A stretch of DNA of 64,000 nt from Chloranthus sessilifolius (Eukaryota > Streptophyta > Magnoliopsida > Chloranthales > Chloranthaceae): positions 143,547,317-143,611,316 of the forward strand of contig CM037584.1 of assembly GCA_021018995.1 (NCBI GenBank). The letters are read 5' to 3'. The notes beneath the pieces were generated by a model. That model was given only the letters and a program-made list of their open reading frames with translations. It was not told the origin of the DNA and made no database searches. Shown in pieces: positions 47,760 through 59,219 of this stretch. The position numbers were made by a program, and so were the translations under genes. Each line of letters opens with the position of its first letter. Positions within the stretch are counted from its first letter, which is position 1.

Positions 47760-47896
47760 CCGAGTTAGTCTAAAAGTTAGTTCTTTTTTGTTTTGGCTTG
47801 GTCTCTTTGACTGGTTCTTTTTGCCCTTGTTTTTTCAAGGCGGGTCCATCATCATACATCGATTTTTATCTTCTCAAAAGATCCCTGTACGTTTAT

Positions 47897-49389
47897 GAAC
47901 CCGCTTTCTAGCCCTCCCTCACGCAGAGGGCTGGGAACCAATTTACCCCCCTTGTTGGGCTTGGGGCCCAAAATTTTAACGGCCTGGTTTGGGAGCTTGA
48001 ATGAGAGTGAGCTGGCCGATTTGGAGCGCCTTGGGCTATCTCGCCTTCCTTCCTAGAGGTTCCTCTTCGATGGGAACTTCTTCATCCTGCCGCTTCATTT
48101 TGGGATGTGAACTTCCACATATTTCATTTTGGGAAGCGGGAGCTAACCCCAACCCTTGAGGAGCTATCTAATCTATCTGGCCTGAAGCTTCACAGGGGCC
48201 TTGCAAGAGTCACACCTCGGCCGGGCTATTTCAAATCCGTTCACCTTACTCTCGGTTTAAAGAAATCTGAGTATGAGAAGAGTCTCACTGGGGGGGCCAC
48301 AAGGTGTTCGCTAAAATTCCTCAAAGAACTTTTTGGTGATGAAAGCCTCCGAAAAATGCCGGTTAGGAATGTTTTTAACATGAAAGCTCTAGCACTCGGT
48401 CTCATCTCTGAAATCCTTTTCTTCACCGGGGGAGAGAGCTTCTCATTAGCAGTTTGTGATATTTTGACGGAGCTGGAGGTGGGCCGGTCCATGATGCATT
48501 TAGTGATTGCCGAGCTGTATCGATGCCTTGATTCCTTTGCTTTAGGTAAGGTGGAGGGCCTTCGGGGATGCCCTTGTTGCTTCAGGTCTAGTTGGGTGAG
48601 TATTTTGTTGTTTTGGGGCCCGTGCCCCGCTTTTATATTTCCTGAGGCGAGGTGGCCCAATGTTTTCTGGGTTGATGCCACTTGCTCCCCCAGGGCTATA
48701 TATCAGCTTTAAAACTTTGGTTGATCAATGTCGAGCTGACATGGAGGCTTCCTTTGCTGGACTGGACCTTCCCGATAATTCGTAGTAGAGATCATGAGGG
48801 CATCACCCTCCTAGGATTGACGAGCAGCACCTTTTACTTCCCATTTCAAGTGTTGTGTCAGTTCACATGCCCTCAGCAGGTGCCTTGTGAGGCCAGACTC
48901 CCTTTATGTGATTTGATCTTTTCTAGGGGGTCCTCTGGGGACATAGTTCGGATTGCTGCTCTTTGGGAGACGCGTCAGTCAACGCTGATGTGTGATATTG
49001 AGCAGGGAGACTCAGTTAGGACTTCTCCTGATTACGAGGCCTGGCTGTTGACTGAGCGGCCTGCTGCCGATGGTTCAGATTTGTCAGAGATTATTGACAC
49101 TGGAGGCCCCTAGCCAAAGAAAGAGACGGCACTCCGAGCCCGCATCGAGTTACTGGTGGATGAGAAGAGGATCCTACAAGCACTTTTGGCATATGAAAAG
49201 GTTAGAGCAGAAACAGCAGAGAGTGAGGTCCTCCGTTTGAAGGGATCACTGAGCATTGCTTTTGGAGCCACTGATTCTTCTCGGAAGGGGTTCAAGACCC
49301 TGCATGGTCGTTGGCTGACTAAACGGAATGTCTGGGAAGATGACCTTCATGCTGAGATTAGTGCTTTAAAGTGCGAGCTGGGTCGCTAA
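47897..49389 (+). pseudogene. DUF7745-like gene, antisense in Tat4
   Basis: The frame starts at the ATG at 47897 (MNPLSSPPSRRGLG) and shows WFGSLNESELADLERLGL. A stop and a one-base deletion near 48101 shift it to 48107-48712, with HFGKRELTPTLEELSNLSGL, a helix-rich middle and VEGLRGCP. A second shift near 48670 leads to 48682-49113 (WRLPLLDWTFPI, TSPDYEAWLLTERP), and a stop at 49111 precedes a charged coiled-coil end (ETAESEVLRLKGSL). The pattern PTLEE, then a cysteine-containing G(R/L)xxGC-type block, then a Pro-Asp-Tyr-x-x-Trp motif, is that of the plant DUF7745 family, which I know mainly from repeat-associated proteins. Function is unknown. The tandem arrangement with the PMD gene and shared upstream palindromes suggest coordinate expression. 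Confidence 0.6.
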
Positions 49390-50702
49390 CTCCTTCCTGC
49401 ACACAGAACTTTTTGCACAGATCAGATATACATAAAAGGGGCCTAAAGAACCCCTTTACAGATACACACCCGTTTTTTTTTGTATACATATTTTCTTTAT
49501 GTTTTGGTTGTTTTTGTTTATACTTGTAGAAAGGAAAACACGTTAGTCATCACACCGACTATTTTTTTTTTGGGACGTGGTGTAGGTGGTGCAAAAGGTA
49601 ATTTATTATATGCATCTATACGGATCTATTGGCCTTTTGGTTTTATTTTATGCATTGTTTTTTGTGCCTTACTCACTGGGTGAAACTTTGGGAAACCATG
49701 GGTCCACCTTTGAGCATGGTCGAAACCTTTCTTTGAAGTCAGACCTAGGTGGGTTTTTGATTTTTACCGAGGTCGAAACATTGATCCCTTTGGATTGAGT
49801 CAAACCTTTCTCCTTGCCTCGGGTCATACGTTTGGCGGTGCGATTTCACAAAGACAATTCTAGTCGGGACCCGATTCGAACTAGCATGAGCGGCCCCTAA
49901 AAAAGGATCAGGGAGAGTAACCAAGAGGGCTCCTTAAACATTTAATCAATCATTCCAACCCTTCTTTTCATTTCCTTTTTCTCTTTTTTTATCTCCTTTT
50001 TTACCCATGGCGCCCTTTCAGGTTTTCACCTGGTCCGTACAAGCTCGCTGTTTTTACCCGTAATGCCCTTTCAGGTTTTCACCACATCCATCTTGCTTTG
50101 AGCTTGTATTTTTATTATTTTATTTTTTATTTTTTTTTCAAAAGCCACGACATAGACGTCGACTCCGTCATAGCCGGCTAGATGGAGTTCTGGTGTCGTC
50201 TCGAAACTCGGCTCGTGTTGACTTAACAAATATTATGACTGCTTGTGAACCTAAAAAGAGGGCTTCCTACAGGGTGTAGCTTGGCCATGGGTTATGTTAG
50301 GATTTTGAAGGTATGCTGGGCTAAAAGGGTTTCCTTGATACGGCTTCAGTTTTCTCAACATACTTCCTTCCTTGGGGGTTTTACTATACATGCCCCGTGA
50401 TTCTTCTTTTTTTTTTTTTTTTTTATTTCAGGCAATCTCTTTTTAAAGTTTTACTTTTTTGATTTTTTTGGATTTTGATAGTAAATTTACTTCCCTTTTT
50501 TTTATATATGTACACATTTTTTAGGGAAGGTGGTTATTGAAAGACAGGCCCAGGCTCAAATAGGGTAGCAAGGGATATCATCATTTTTAAGGATGCTTTA
50601 TGGCTATTGTGTTTGGAATGATGGCCTCTTTTGGGTGGTTCTTAAGCAATCACGTATCTGTTTCATCAATACTTACCTTATCGCGATAGACTAAGAGTAG
50701 AA
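49390..50702. other. Convergent spacer between the antisense genes and the Tat4 pol end
   Basis: No gene is seen. The segment contains T-rich runs, a twofold repeat of CCCTTTCAGGTTTTCACC (about 50021 and 50068) and short direct repeats with GTCGAAACATTG- and GTCAAACCTTT-type words near 49720-49810. It would contain the 3' ends of transcripts arriving from both directions. Confidence 0.5.
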
Positions 50703-53700
50703 TCATCGGACGTATCCAGCGTTGATGGGCTCAGGAAGATGATCTCCGTCCACGGTGGCAAGGCGGATGGCGTATCCCGGTAGCACTTCTCGGATGATGT
50801 AAGGTCCTTCCCAGTTTGGCTTGATCTTTCCTCTTGGATCGGCATGGAGGGATGGGAAGATCTTCTTCAGCACAATGTCTCCTACCTTTAGATCTCGACC
50901 GTGGACACGTTTATTATAAGCGATTCGCCCCTGGTAAACTTGAGCGTGACACAAGGCTAGGAGTCTCTTTTTGTCTAATAAGTTTAATCATTCAAAGCGA
51001 GATCTCTCTCTCTCTACTTCGGGTAAGCTTGATTCCATGAGGATTCAGAGCGAGGGTACTTCAACCTCTACCGGGAGGACGGCCTCAGTTCCATACACAA
51101 GGGAGAATGGTGTTGCCCCTATAGCAGTACGGATCGACGTTCGGTAGGCCCATAAAGCAAATGGCAGCATTCTGCTCCAATCTCGATAAGTGACAACCAT
51201 TATTTCAAGGATGTAAATTGCTGTCTTGTTCGCGGCTTCCACGGCTCCATTAGTTTGAGGCCAATAAGGGGATGAGCGATGGTGTTTGATCTTGTATTGC
51301 TCGCAGAAGTCTTGGATGCGCTTATTCACAAAGTTTATGCCGTTGTCCGTGATGATATCCTTGGGTACTCCAAATCAGCACACAATATTGTTCTTGAGAA
51401 ACTTCTCAACTTGACTGGCCGTGATGTTAGCATATGATGCTGCTTCTACCCACTTGGTTAAGTTTTCAATGGCGACGAGGATGAACCGATGTCCGTTTGA
51501 TGCTTTCGGATTAATCATTCCAACAATGTCAAAGCCCCAGGTAGTAAATGGCCAAGGAGTGGTCATGCAGTGAAGATCAATGGCAGAAGTGTGTATCAGA
51601 CTGGAGTGTTCTTGACACTTGTAGCATTTTTGAACATGTTTGTAATAATCTGATTCCATGGTGGTCCAAAAGTATCCCTGTCGTAGGATTTTCTTAGCGA
51701 GCATGTGACCGCTGACGTGGGCCCCACATACTCCCTCATGGATTTCTTTCATAATATTGATCGCTTCACTTTCGGTGAGGCACCTAAGTAAGATGTTATT
51801 GTATGATCGCTTGTAGAGGCATTCCCCGCAAATGACGTAACTACCGCTAAACATTGAATGGTTCGTCGATCTGTCTTGGATGTACCCTCTGGGAAAGTTA
51901 GGGTCTCGAGGAAATTCTTGATATCTGAGAACCAAGGTGGCACATCATCAGGCTTTGTAGGTTCCTCAATCTAGAGGCAGAAGGCTGGCTCATTCCTCTG
52001 CTCGATCATGATCGGCTTCATCTCAACACCATAGGGGATTTCAATCATTGACGCCAAAGTTGCTAATGCGTCGGCAAAGCGATTCCTTATCCGGGGGACG
52101 TATGAGAATGTCACATCTTGGAAGTAAGCTATCAAATCCTAGAGGTGTTCATGATAGGGGATCAGTTTCTCGTCTTTCATCTTCCAGTCACCATTCGTCT
52201 GGCATATGATTAACTGTGAATCGCCAAATACTCAAAGGTGAGTTACATTCAGATCGAGAGCTGCCTGCAGACCAGCGGTGCAACCTTCGTACTCAGCCAT
52301 ATTGTTAGTGCAAGGGAAGTTGAGCTTGATAGAGATCGGTACATAGGATCCTTTCGATGAAATCAGGATGGCACCAACTCCTTGGCCCTCGACATTTGTT
52401 GCCCCATCAAAGTGCATTACCCATGATTCTTCTGCTTCTTTAGTATCGTCTTCTGTCATGAACAGGATGTCCTCATCAGGGAACTCAGTTCTCAAAGGCT
52501 CATAATCAGGTAAAAGATTGTCGGCAAGATGATCAGCAAGCGCCTGCCCCTTGATCGACTTCTGAGTGAAGTACGTGATGTCAAATTCAGATAATAAAAG
52601 TCACCATCGTGTGGTTCGTCCAGTGAGAGCTGGCTTTTCAAATAGGTATTTCAATGGGTCCATTCGGGCCAAGAGCAGAACTGCCTAAGATAACAAGTAG
52701 TGGCAGAGCCTTTGAGTTGCCCATACAAGAGCCAGGCATGCTTTCTCCAGATTAGAGTAGCGCGCTTCATAATCAGTAAACTTCTTGCTCCGATAGTAAA
52801 TGGCCTGCTCTCTTCTTCCCGTTTCATCGTGCTGCCCCAAGACACATCCCATTGAAACTTGCGTCATGGAGAGATACATCAAGAGTGGTCTCCCTGGCTC
52901 AGGTGGTACCAAAACAGGTGGATTAAGGAGGTAGCTTTTGATTTTTTCGAGTGCTACCTAACAATCGTCGTTCCATTCAACGAGCGAATTCTTCCTTAGT
53001 AACTTGAAGATCAGCTTGCAGATTGGAGTTAGCTGTGCAATGAACCGACTGATATACTATATTCTGCCCAAAAACCCTCTAACCTCTTTCTCGATAGACG
53101 GTAGTGGCATTTCAGTGATGGTTTTGACTTTGATTGGGTCGATCTCGATCCCCCTCCTGCTGACGATGAACCCTAGAATTTTCCCTAACATAGCACCAAT
53201 GCACACTTCTGTGGATTCAGTCGTAGTTGATACTTCATCAACCTTTCAAACAGCTTCTGAAGGTTTACCAGATGGTCAGTTCGCTCTGGTGATTTGGCTA
53301 TCATGTCGTCGACATACACTTCAATCTCTTAGTGCATCATGTCATGAAATAGTGCAGTCATAGATCTCTAGTACGTTACACCGGCATTCTTCAGCCTGAA
53401 TGGCATGACTCGATAACAAAAGGTTCCCCAAGGGGTAATGAACATTGTCTTCTCACGATCAACCTCTGCCATTTTGATCTGATTGTATCCTGAGAATCCA
53501 TCCATAAAAGAAAGCATCCCGTGCTTAGCTGTGTTATCGACTAAGATGTCAATGTGTGGTAATGAGAAATTGTCCTTTGGGCTCGCTTTGTTTAAATTAT
53601 GAAAATCAATACACATGCGGACCTTTTCATCCTTCTTCTGCACAAGTACGATATTGGCTAGCCATTACAGGTATTTAGATACCATGAGAAACCCCACGTC

Positions 53701-54183
53701 ATATTGCTTGATGACCTCGTCTTTGACTTTCAACATCCACTCGGGTCGGAGACGTCTCAGCTTCTGTTTGACTGGCTTTATATCAGAGTAGAGGGGCAAC
53801 TCATGCTCGACCAAATCAGTATCCAGACCAGACATGTCCTCGTACAACAGGCAAAAACATCTTGCCAAGGGATTCTCTTACTTTTTATAGCTTGTTTTTT
53901 TTTTGGGAAACCGGTGCCAAATGTTAGGCCACTCCTCGCTTTCAGAGTTTGGGGCAAAGATGCCCAATTGTGTACCTGAGGGGCCGCTTCTTTACCTATT
54001 GGGATGGAGGGTGCTGACTGATATGGCTCATTGGAGTCAGCCTCCATCATATTGATCCCCATTTCGTCTGAGATCATGTCCACAAATGATAACTCGATTT
54101 TGTGGTGATTCACCACAGGGGTGGTTTGTTCAGGAACTGACTATCGTTCCTCGAAAAGGGACAACGTGGCCAAATCTATCTCC
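50703..54183 (-). pseudogene. pol: Tat4 pol: RT, RNase H, archaeal-type RNase H, integrase
   Basis: Minus strand, right to left. RT spans about 53870-53260: KDEKVRMCIDFHNLNKASPK, FMDGFSGYNQI and an intact VYVDD at 53319-53305. The first RNase H is near 52912-52600. The second, archaeal-type RNase H (about 52430-52090) keeps Asp-Glu-Asp in HFDGAT, NMAEYEG and FGDSQL. Integrase (about 51935-50705) keeps its HHCC finger (HEGVCGAHVSGH, CYKC) and DDE residues (GFDIVGM, TDNGINF, NGAVEAAN) and ends INAGYVR with TGA at 50705-50703. No chromodomain is present. Frameshifts (near 53870, 52700, 51045) and stops break it, but the catalytic residues survive. Confidence 0.85.
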
Positions 54184-54200
54184 AAGCTGGGAAGGGAGAT

Positions 54201-56366
54201 CTAGGGATTGATGGGATGGATTGGGGCTATGGGTTTGTGTGGGGTCAAATGGGTTACCCCATTTCGATCGATCTTTATGACCCCTGCGCTGACAAAGAAA
54301 TCTCTTATGTGCGGCCTAGGGCGAGATTTCTCTTCTATGTTGATTCCTCGAGCTCTTGCAGCCGCGGTGACCCTGGCTTTCTCTTTGGCCTCTTGGACCT
54401 CTTCTTCTATGGGCTTGAATCCTAACCCAAATCGGACCTTCTGCCCCTTGGCAACAACTGACTCTTTTCTTCCTTGTAATCTAGGTCCCAGACCCCTTCC
54501 TTTCTGATAACCCCACTTTTGGAGCATTGCCACTGCCGCTACCATATCGCCTCCTGTTTTAGGCATGATGCCCTCAATGGGTTTTGGGAATATCGCTGAT
54601 ACCTCATATTCGAAATTGTGAAGGTCGATATCCTCAGCTGTGTGTAGTATATCTAACATATTAGGTCTTTCGATACTATTGGTGGCCTTTTCTTTCTCAC
54701 TGTGCCCCTCCCCTATGATTGTAACAATCTTGTGCCCAGACACAAACTTGAGTTTCTGGTGCAAGGTGGAAGGTATAGCTCCGACCTCGTGTAGCCATGG
54801 GTACCCCAATAATAGATTAAATGAGGATTTGATATCCATGACTTGAAACAAGATGGAAAAGGTCATTGGCCCTATCAACAGCTGAAGATCAACTTCTCCC
54901 ATTATTTCTCTCCTGGTATTATCAAACCCTCTAGCGCTGGTTCTAGTGGGCCTTAACATGCAAGGATCAACCCCGATCTTGGTGGCGGTTCTTAACGGGC
55001 ATATATTCAATGCAGACCCATTATCAATTAGTACCAAGGGGATTACCATGTTTTCAGACTCAACTGTTATATTTAAAGACTTTGAGTGGCTACCCCCTTC
55101 TTCCGGCAAGTCAGCATCAGAAAATGAAATGTCATTCAGAGCCATCACTTGCCCAATTATCTGCCCGACTTCATCTGGGCTAACTTGGAGTGATACATGC
55201 ACATTTTTTAACACCCCCATTAATGCTTGAAAATGGAGTGGGAACGTCATCAACAGATCCCAGACGGTGATATGGGCGGGCATTCTTCTTAGTTGAGTCT
55301 CTAATATATGTTCCCAACTCATTTTTTCGAAAGGGTTCACAGCACTGTCTTTCTTCCCCTCTGGTTGGGCCTGTGGTGCTACCGACGCCTCTGGTTGCTT
55401 CGATATCCTTCCTGACCTAGTGACAAAGTCCACTGCCCCTTCTCCGTTGCTGTTGTCGGTGTTGACATCTGTTTATTCGTAGTTTAATGGGACCTGATGA
55501 GGATCATAGGTTGGTCCCGAGAGCTGGAAAGGTATGGCTGCCGGTTCTTGAGGTACTTGTACTGTTGGCTCAGGAGGTGTGGGCAATACTTGATTAACCT
55601 CGGTGGTAGCGGGTTGGGTGGAAAGACTGGGCCAAATGGGGGTGGTGAAGCTTGAGGGTGGTGGCATTGGAGGGAAGGAGGTAAAAGTAAGCCATTGATA
55701 GCTGGTGGGTGCTGGCGGCAGATGGGGGGTCTGATGGGCCGTTGGGTGATTGACCGGGGGGGGGTTAGATTTTGCAGGCAGAACTTGGGGTGATGGGATG
55801 AGCGTAGGCCATTGGTAATTGTTGGGTGCGGGTGTGGGATTGGGGGCCTGGTGGCTTAAAGGGTAATTGATGGGGGTTGTGGTGTATGGTTGGTATGCAT
55901 TGATATTTACATAATTGACGGGTGTGGTGGACGGAAAGTATACCCGGAGATCCAAGGGTTCAAATTGCGGGATTGGGTTGGGGAAGTATTCTGACAAATT
56001 TAGGGGTTTAATTACCCCTATGTTCCCCTCTTCTACGTTTCTTGACAAAGGTGCTACATTACTCTCCCGATCACTGATATAATCAGATGGGTCAAATTCA
56101 AACTCCTCCTCATCTTCTATCATTCCGACGATGGGTCTGGGACCTGCTCCTCCGATGGGATGTGGGGGTAGTGGCACTTGATGAATATTAGCATGCTGAG
56201 AGGGTGCAGGGGGAATGATTTTCCCGACATCGATCAAATCCTGGATGACGTGCTTCAATGGGAAGCAGCGATCAGTAGGGTGACCTGGACTCTGATAAAA
56301 ATTGCAGTGGGTATTTGGGTCATAGTTCCTTGGGATCGGGTGAGGAGGAGGTTGTGGTTGGAGGAT
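54201..56366 (-). pseudogene. gag-pro: Tat4 gag C terminus and G-patch protease
   Basis: The frame is open from the At5 junction at 56366 leftwards. A knuckle-like block (HCNFYQSPGHPTDRCFPLKH) near 56310-56245 ends gag. A long Pro-rich linker (PTPAPNNYQWP and relatives) follows to a TAA at 55475-55473. The frame then continues through VDFVTRSGRISKQP to the aspartic protease (VLIDNGSALNICP near 55030, with Asn after the catalytic Asp), and a G-patch motif (QKWGYQKGRGLGPRLQGRKE) near 54510-54450. G-patch domains bind RNA or RNA helicases and are typical of this lineage. The 410-codon second half is intact from 55433 to 54201. Gag's N terminus lies beyond At5, outside the window. Confidence 0.85.
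56362..56366. other. Candidate left target-site duplication of At5 (AGGAT)
   Basis: The five bases before the TGTT start of the At5 LTR. The right-hand copy should follow the At5 3' LTR, which lies beyond the window. Confidence 0.4.
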
Positions 56367-56570
56367 TGTTAAGACCTAAAAAGTTCCACTTTTCACCCCT
56401 TAACTTAACCTTTGATTAGACCCTTAGCCATCTAATAAGTTCTTGTTAAGTGTTTTATGTAGGTAATAATCAGTAGTAAAATAAGGCCAGGAATCTTGTT
56501 AAGGAGCCTGTTTTGGCACCAGAAGTCCCTCAGAAGGATGACCTCTGAATCCAGACCTGGAATGAGTCTC

Positions 56571-57210
56571 GCACAGTCCAACTAAGCTTCCCCAGACTTT
56601 ACAACAACTACTCGCGCAGCTCTCGCTAAGCTCAAGAGTAGAACACATCGCGCAGTCTAGCACAGTTCAAAGTAGACCTCTCTCAACCTCACGTAGTTCA
56701 CTCAGAACGGCTGAGGAGAGAGAGCTTCAAGAGACTCCTCGCGTAGCTGTCGCGCAGTGGCCGCCGGATGCAATTATCAGAAGAGAACTCCTCGCGCAGT
56801 TCTTGCACCATTCAAGAAGAAAGCATCCTTGCGAAGACGGAGCCATCCTCGCGAAGATCAATTAAGACATGAAACCTCGTGTAGTTCAGAACTCATTAAA
56901 GCCTCGCGAGGAAACTCGCGAAGTCCATTGAAGAGGAGTGCTCACAAGTACTCGCACTATTCAAATCTGTCCTCGCGAATATCAGCCCAGCGAACGCACA
57001 ACTACCTCGCGACTGCTTGAACTCCAACCCCGCAACATCTGAGGCTTTGATGTCTACTCAACCTCACAACTACCTGAAGAGCAAACCAAGACAACCTCGC
57101 GATGGTTGAAGCTTCAATGTAAAACCATCCTCGCGAAGAGCAAGAGCTACCACGCGACAAGTCTGGGAAATAATGGCTACCTAGCGAAGCTCTGAACTTC
57201 AACTTCCATC
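56571..57210 (+). repeat. CCTCGCGNAGTTC cluster in the At5 LTR
   Basis: About 18 variants of CCTCGCG(A/C)AGTTC occur, many as ACCTCGCGA or CTCGCGCAG; one is the perfect palindrome CCTCGCGAGG at 56890-56899. They end about 160 bp upstream of the TATA box. The words CGCGCAGT, CACAGTTC and CTCGCGAAG recur before the extra ORF. The variants differ mainly by C/T and G/A changes at CpG. Confidence 0.8.
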
Positions 57211-57372
57211 TCTTCAGTAGAGGACCTTTTGGGAATTTCCAGCGATTAGGGCACGCACTCCCACGCTCAAATCTCCCTGCACGCACCCCAAGGTATCCAA
57301 GGATCACTATTTAGCAATGTGGCATCATTAAAATTAGGGTTTCCTAACCTTAATGCGCCGCCACACCACTAC

Positions 57373-57380
57373 TATATAAA
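57373..57380 (+). promoter_or_regulatory. At5 LTR TATA box
   Basis: TATATAAA in a C-rich context (CACTAC before, CCCATAC after) is a textbook plant TATA box; transcription would start about 30 bp downstream. Confidence 0.75.
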
Positions 57381-58861
57381 CCCATACTTAGTTTAGGTTT
57401 AGGAAATCCTGAAATAGCTGGGAATACATCTCATTTCTTAGAGACTTGATCTGAGATCATTTTTCTTTTCTTTTTGTAGCTGTAAGTAGTTTTCTTTTTC
57501 TTTTTCCTTCTCTCCATAGTCCAGCACTTGCTGGCTATGTCTTTGTATGCCTTTTGAACTAGATCAATGGAAGTTTTGTAATAGGATTTGTACTCTGTGG
57601 GATTTGTGTTTGAATGTGAGATGCTCTGTGCAAGGCTGCTGCCTTGTGATCCGCCATTGCTTTGGCTGTGATTCAAAGCAATGGAGGACTGATTCTAAGG
57701 GCCACTCAGGTCCAAGTGACCTATGTGTCTGGGCTATCATGGTCATATATAGCCTTAGCCCCACCACAGGACCCACTAGATCTGAAATCCCCATGGGAGC
57801 TTGAGCTGGTAGCCTGGTGACCATGGTGGTGGCAGTGATATTCTTGTTTTGTCTTGGGTTCCGTGAGATGAGGATAGCCTCTGGGATAGTCTGTGACCAT
57901 TCAAGTGGACAGGTTATAGCCTTAGGGTGATTCTAATCCACTGATCCAAGATGGATCCTTCTTCTTTGCACCTGAGCTTATACTAGCCTGATGGGAGATT
58001 GTACAAAGGCAGACTCCCCTATAATTGTATAGATCTGCTATCAGATGTTAGATCTAATCTGGTTATAGAGATTGTAGGCTTGTGACTGGACCATTGTAGC
58101 CTCACTCAAGCAGTGGACAGCTAGATCGAAGGTTGTACTCAATCTCTTGTTGGTTCTATCTGTCTGGGCTATTATGGTCCTATACAGCCTTAACCCCACA
58201 CATAGAGCTTTAGAGGTTGAGGTTCCCTATGGATTCTTGAGCTGGTAGCCTGGATGAAATAGTGCCTACAATGATTAACCTGTTTTGACCCATCCCTGGA
58301 TTGTGGTTCCCCTATGGGATAGTCTGTGACCATTTAAGTGGACAAGTTATAACCTTAAGGGATTGAATCATGGCAGAGAGATGGGTTGGATCCTTTCTCC
58401 TTAGTGGTGATAACGTAGCCATTGGACAGGATCTCTATAACATCAGATCTGAATCTGAGTTACAAAGCTCCTCTGATCTAGGCTCAATAACATACTTCTC
58501 ACCCTTTTATATTTATTTTCCACACTCCATCCATCCTCTCAACCCTTTCTGTAGTTTAGACATTAGGTTACCTTAGATTACCTAGAATAAGTGACCTTAA
58601 ACTCCCCTCCTTTTTAGGACTGCCAAATCTATAGTCAGATCTGGAGGGACTACTAGAGATGGCTCCCTTGGAGCTGTAGATCACCCTTCCCTGTGGGACA
58701 AACTCTTACTTATCAAAACTTGCCACAATGGACCCTGTATCTTGCAGGTCTAGGATTTCTTAGTTGTGCTGATTCCATCCCTTGTTTTATCTTGATTTTA
58801 AATTTCTTTTACCACAAACCAATAAAGCAAGCACACACTCAGAGATCCGCCAACAAGTTTT

Positions 58862-58879
58862 TGGCACCGTTGCCGGGGA
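58862..58879 (+). other. At5 primer-binding site (tRNA-Asp type)
   Basis: TGGCACCGTTGCCGGGGA differs at one base from TGGCGCCGTTGCCGGGGA, the common Athila primer site. Confidence 0.88.
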
Positions 58880-59219
58880 GAGATGATCTATTAGTAGACC
58901 CTTAGTTTTTGTATTCTTAGTATTCTTTGCAAATGTGAATAATTGATACTGCTGATATAATTTTGAACCTTTCTTACAGATCTAGACAGCAGCAGTGAAG
59001 GACAGTTGGACTACAATTGGAGCTTATCTACCTCTGTTTACAAACTCTCTAACTTTTAAAACTCTGTCTATCTTTCTTGAAAATTCTCTAGCAGTATCTG
59101 GGATAGTTGTAAATGTATTCTTTGAATAGCTATAAATTAGTTAGATAAATTTGTTAATTGTAAAGTTATTCATTTGCAATGTGCCTGCAAGAATCTCTCC
59201 TTGCTGTTGGTGTGCTTGT

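Larger units (their letters stand above)
40921..56366 (-). mobile_element. Tat4: Tat-lineage gypsy element with two antisense accessory genes, 5' end displaced by At5
   Basis: On the minus strand from right to left: gag C terminus (cut at 56366 by the At5 LTR), G-patch protease, RT with intact YVDD, RNase H, a second archaeal-type RNase H, and integrase to 50703. Dual RNase H and the G-patch protease are hallmarks of Tat elements. Between pol and the LTR at 40921-43988 lie 6.7 kb with two plus-strand genes of PMD and DUF7745 type. Antisense genes downstream of pol are known in some Tat elements. The 5' LTR is outside the window or lost. Confidence 0.8.
56367..58855 (+). repeat. At5 5' LTR
   Basis: It starts TGTTAAGACC and ends CGCCAACA, followed by AGTTTT and the primer site. 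A strong TATA box, TATATAAA, is at 57373-57380. A large cluster of CTCGCGA sites lies upstream (56571-57210). Two related segments near 57720-57950 and 58140-58350 both contain CTGGGCTAT, GCCTTA and CCCCAC words and GTCTGTGACCATT, an internal duplication of the transcribed part. Only one LTR is visible, so limits come from the junction and primer site. Confidence 0.8.

Noticed and set aside
54208-54507. Plus-strand ORF opposite the Tat4 protease
   Set aside because: The minus strand carries protease and G-patch motifs; the plus frame is a shadow.
58370-58905. Short ORFs in the At5 LTR
   Set aside because: They lie in the LTR up to the primer site and have no domain or coding character.
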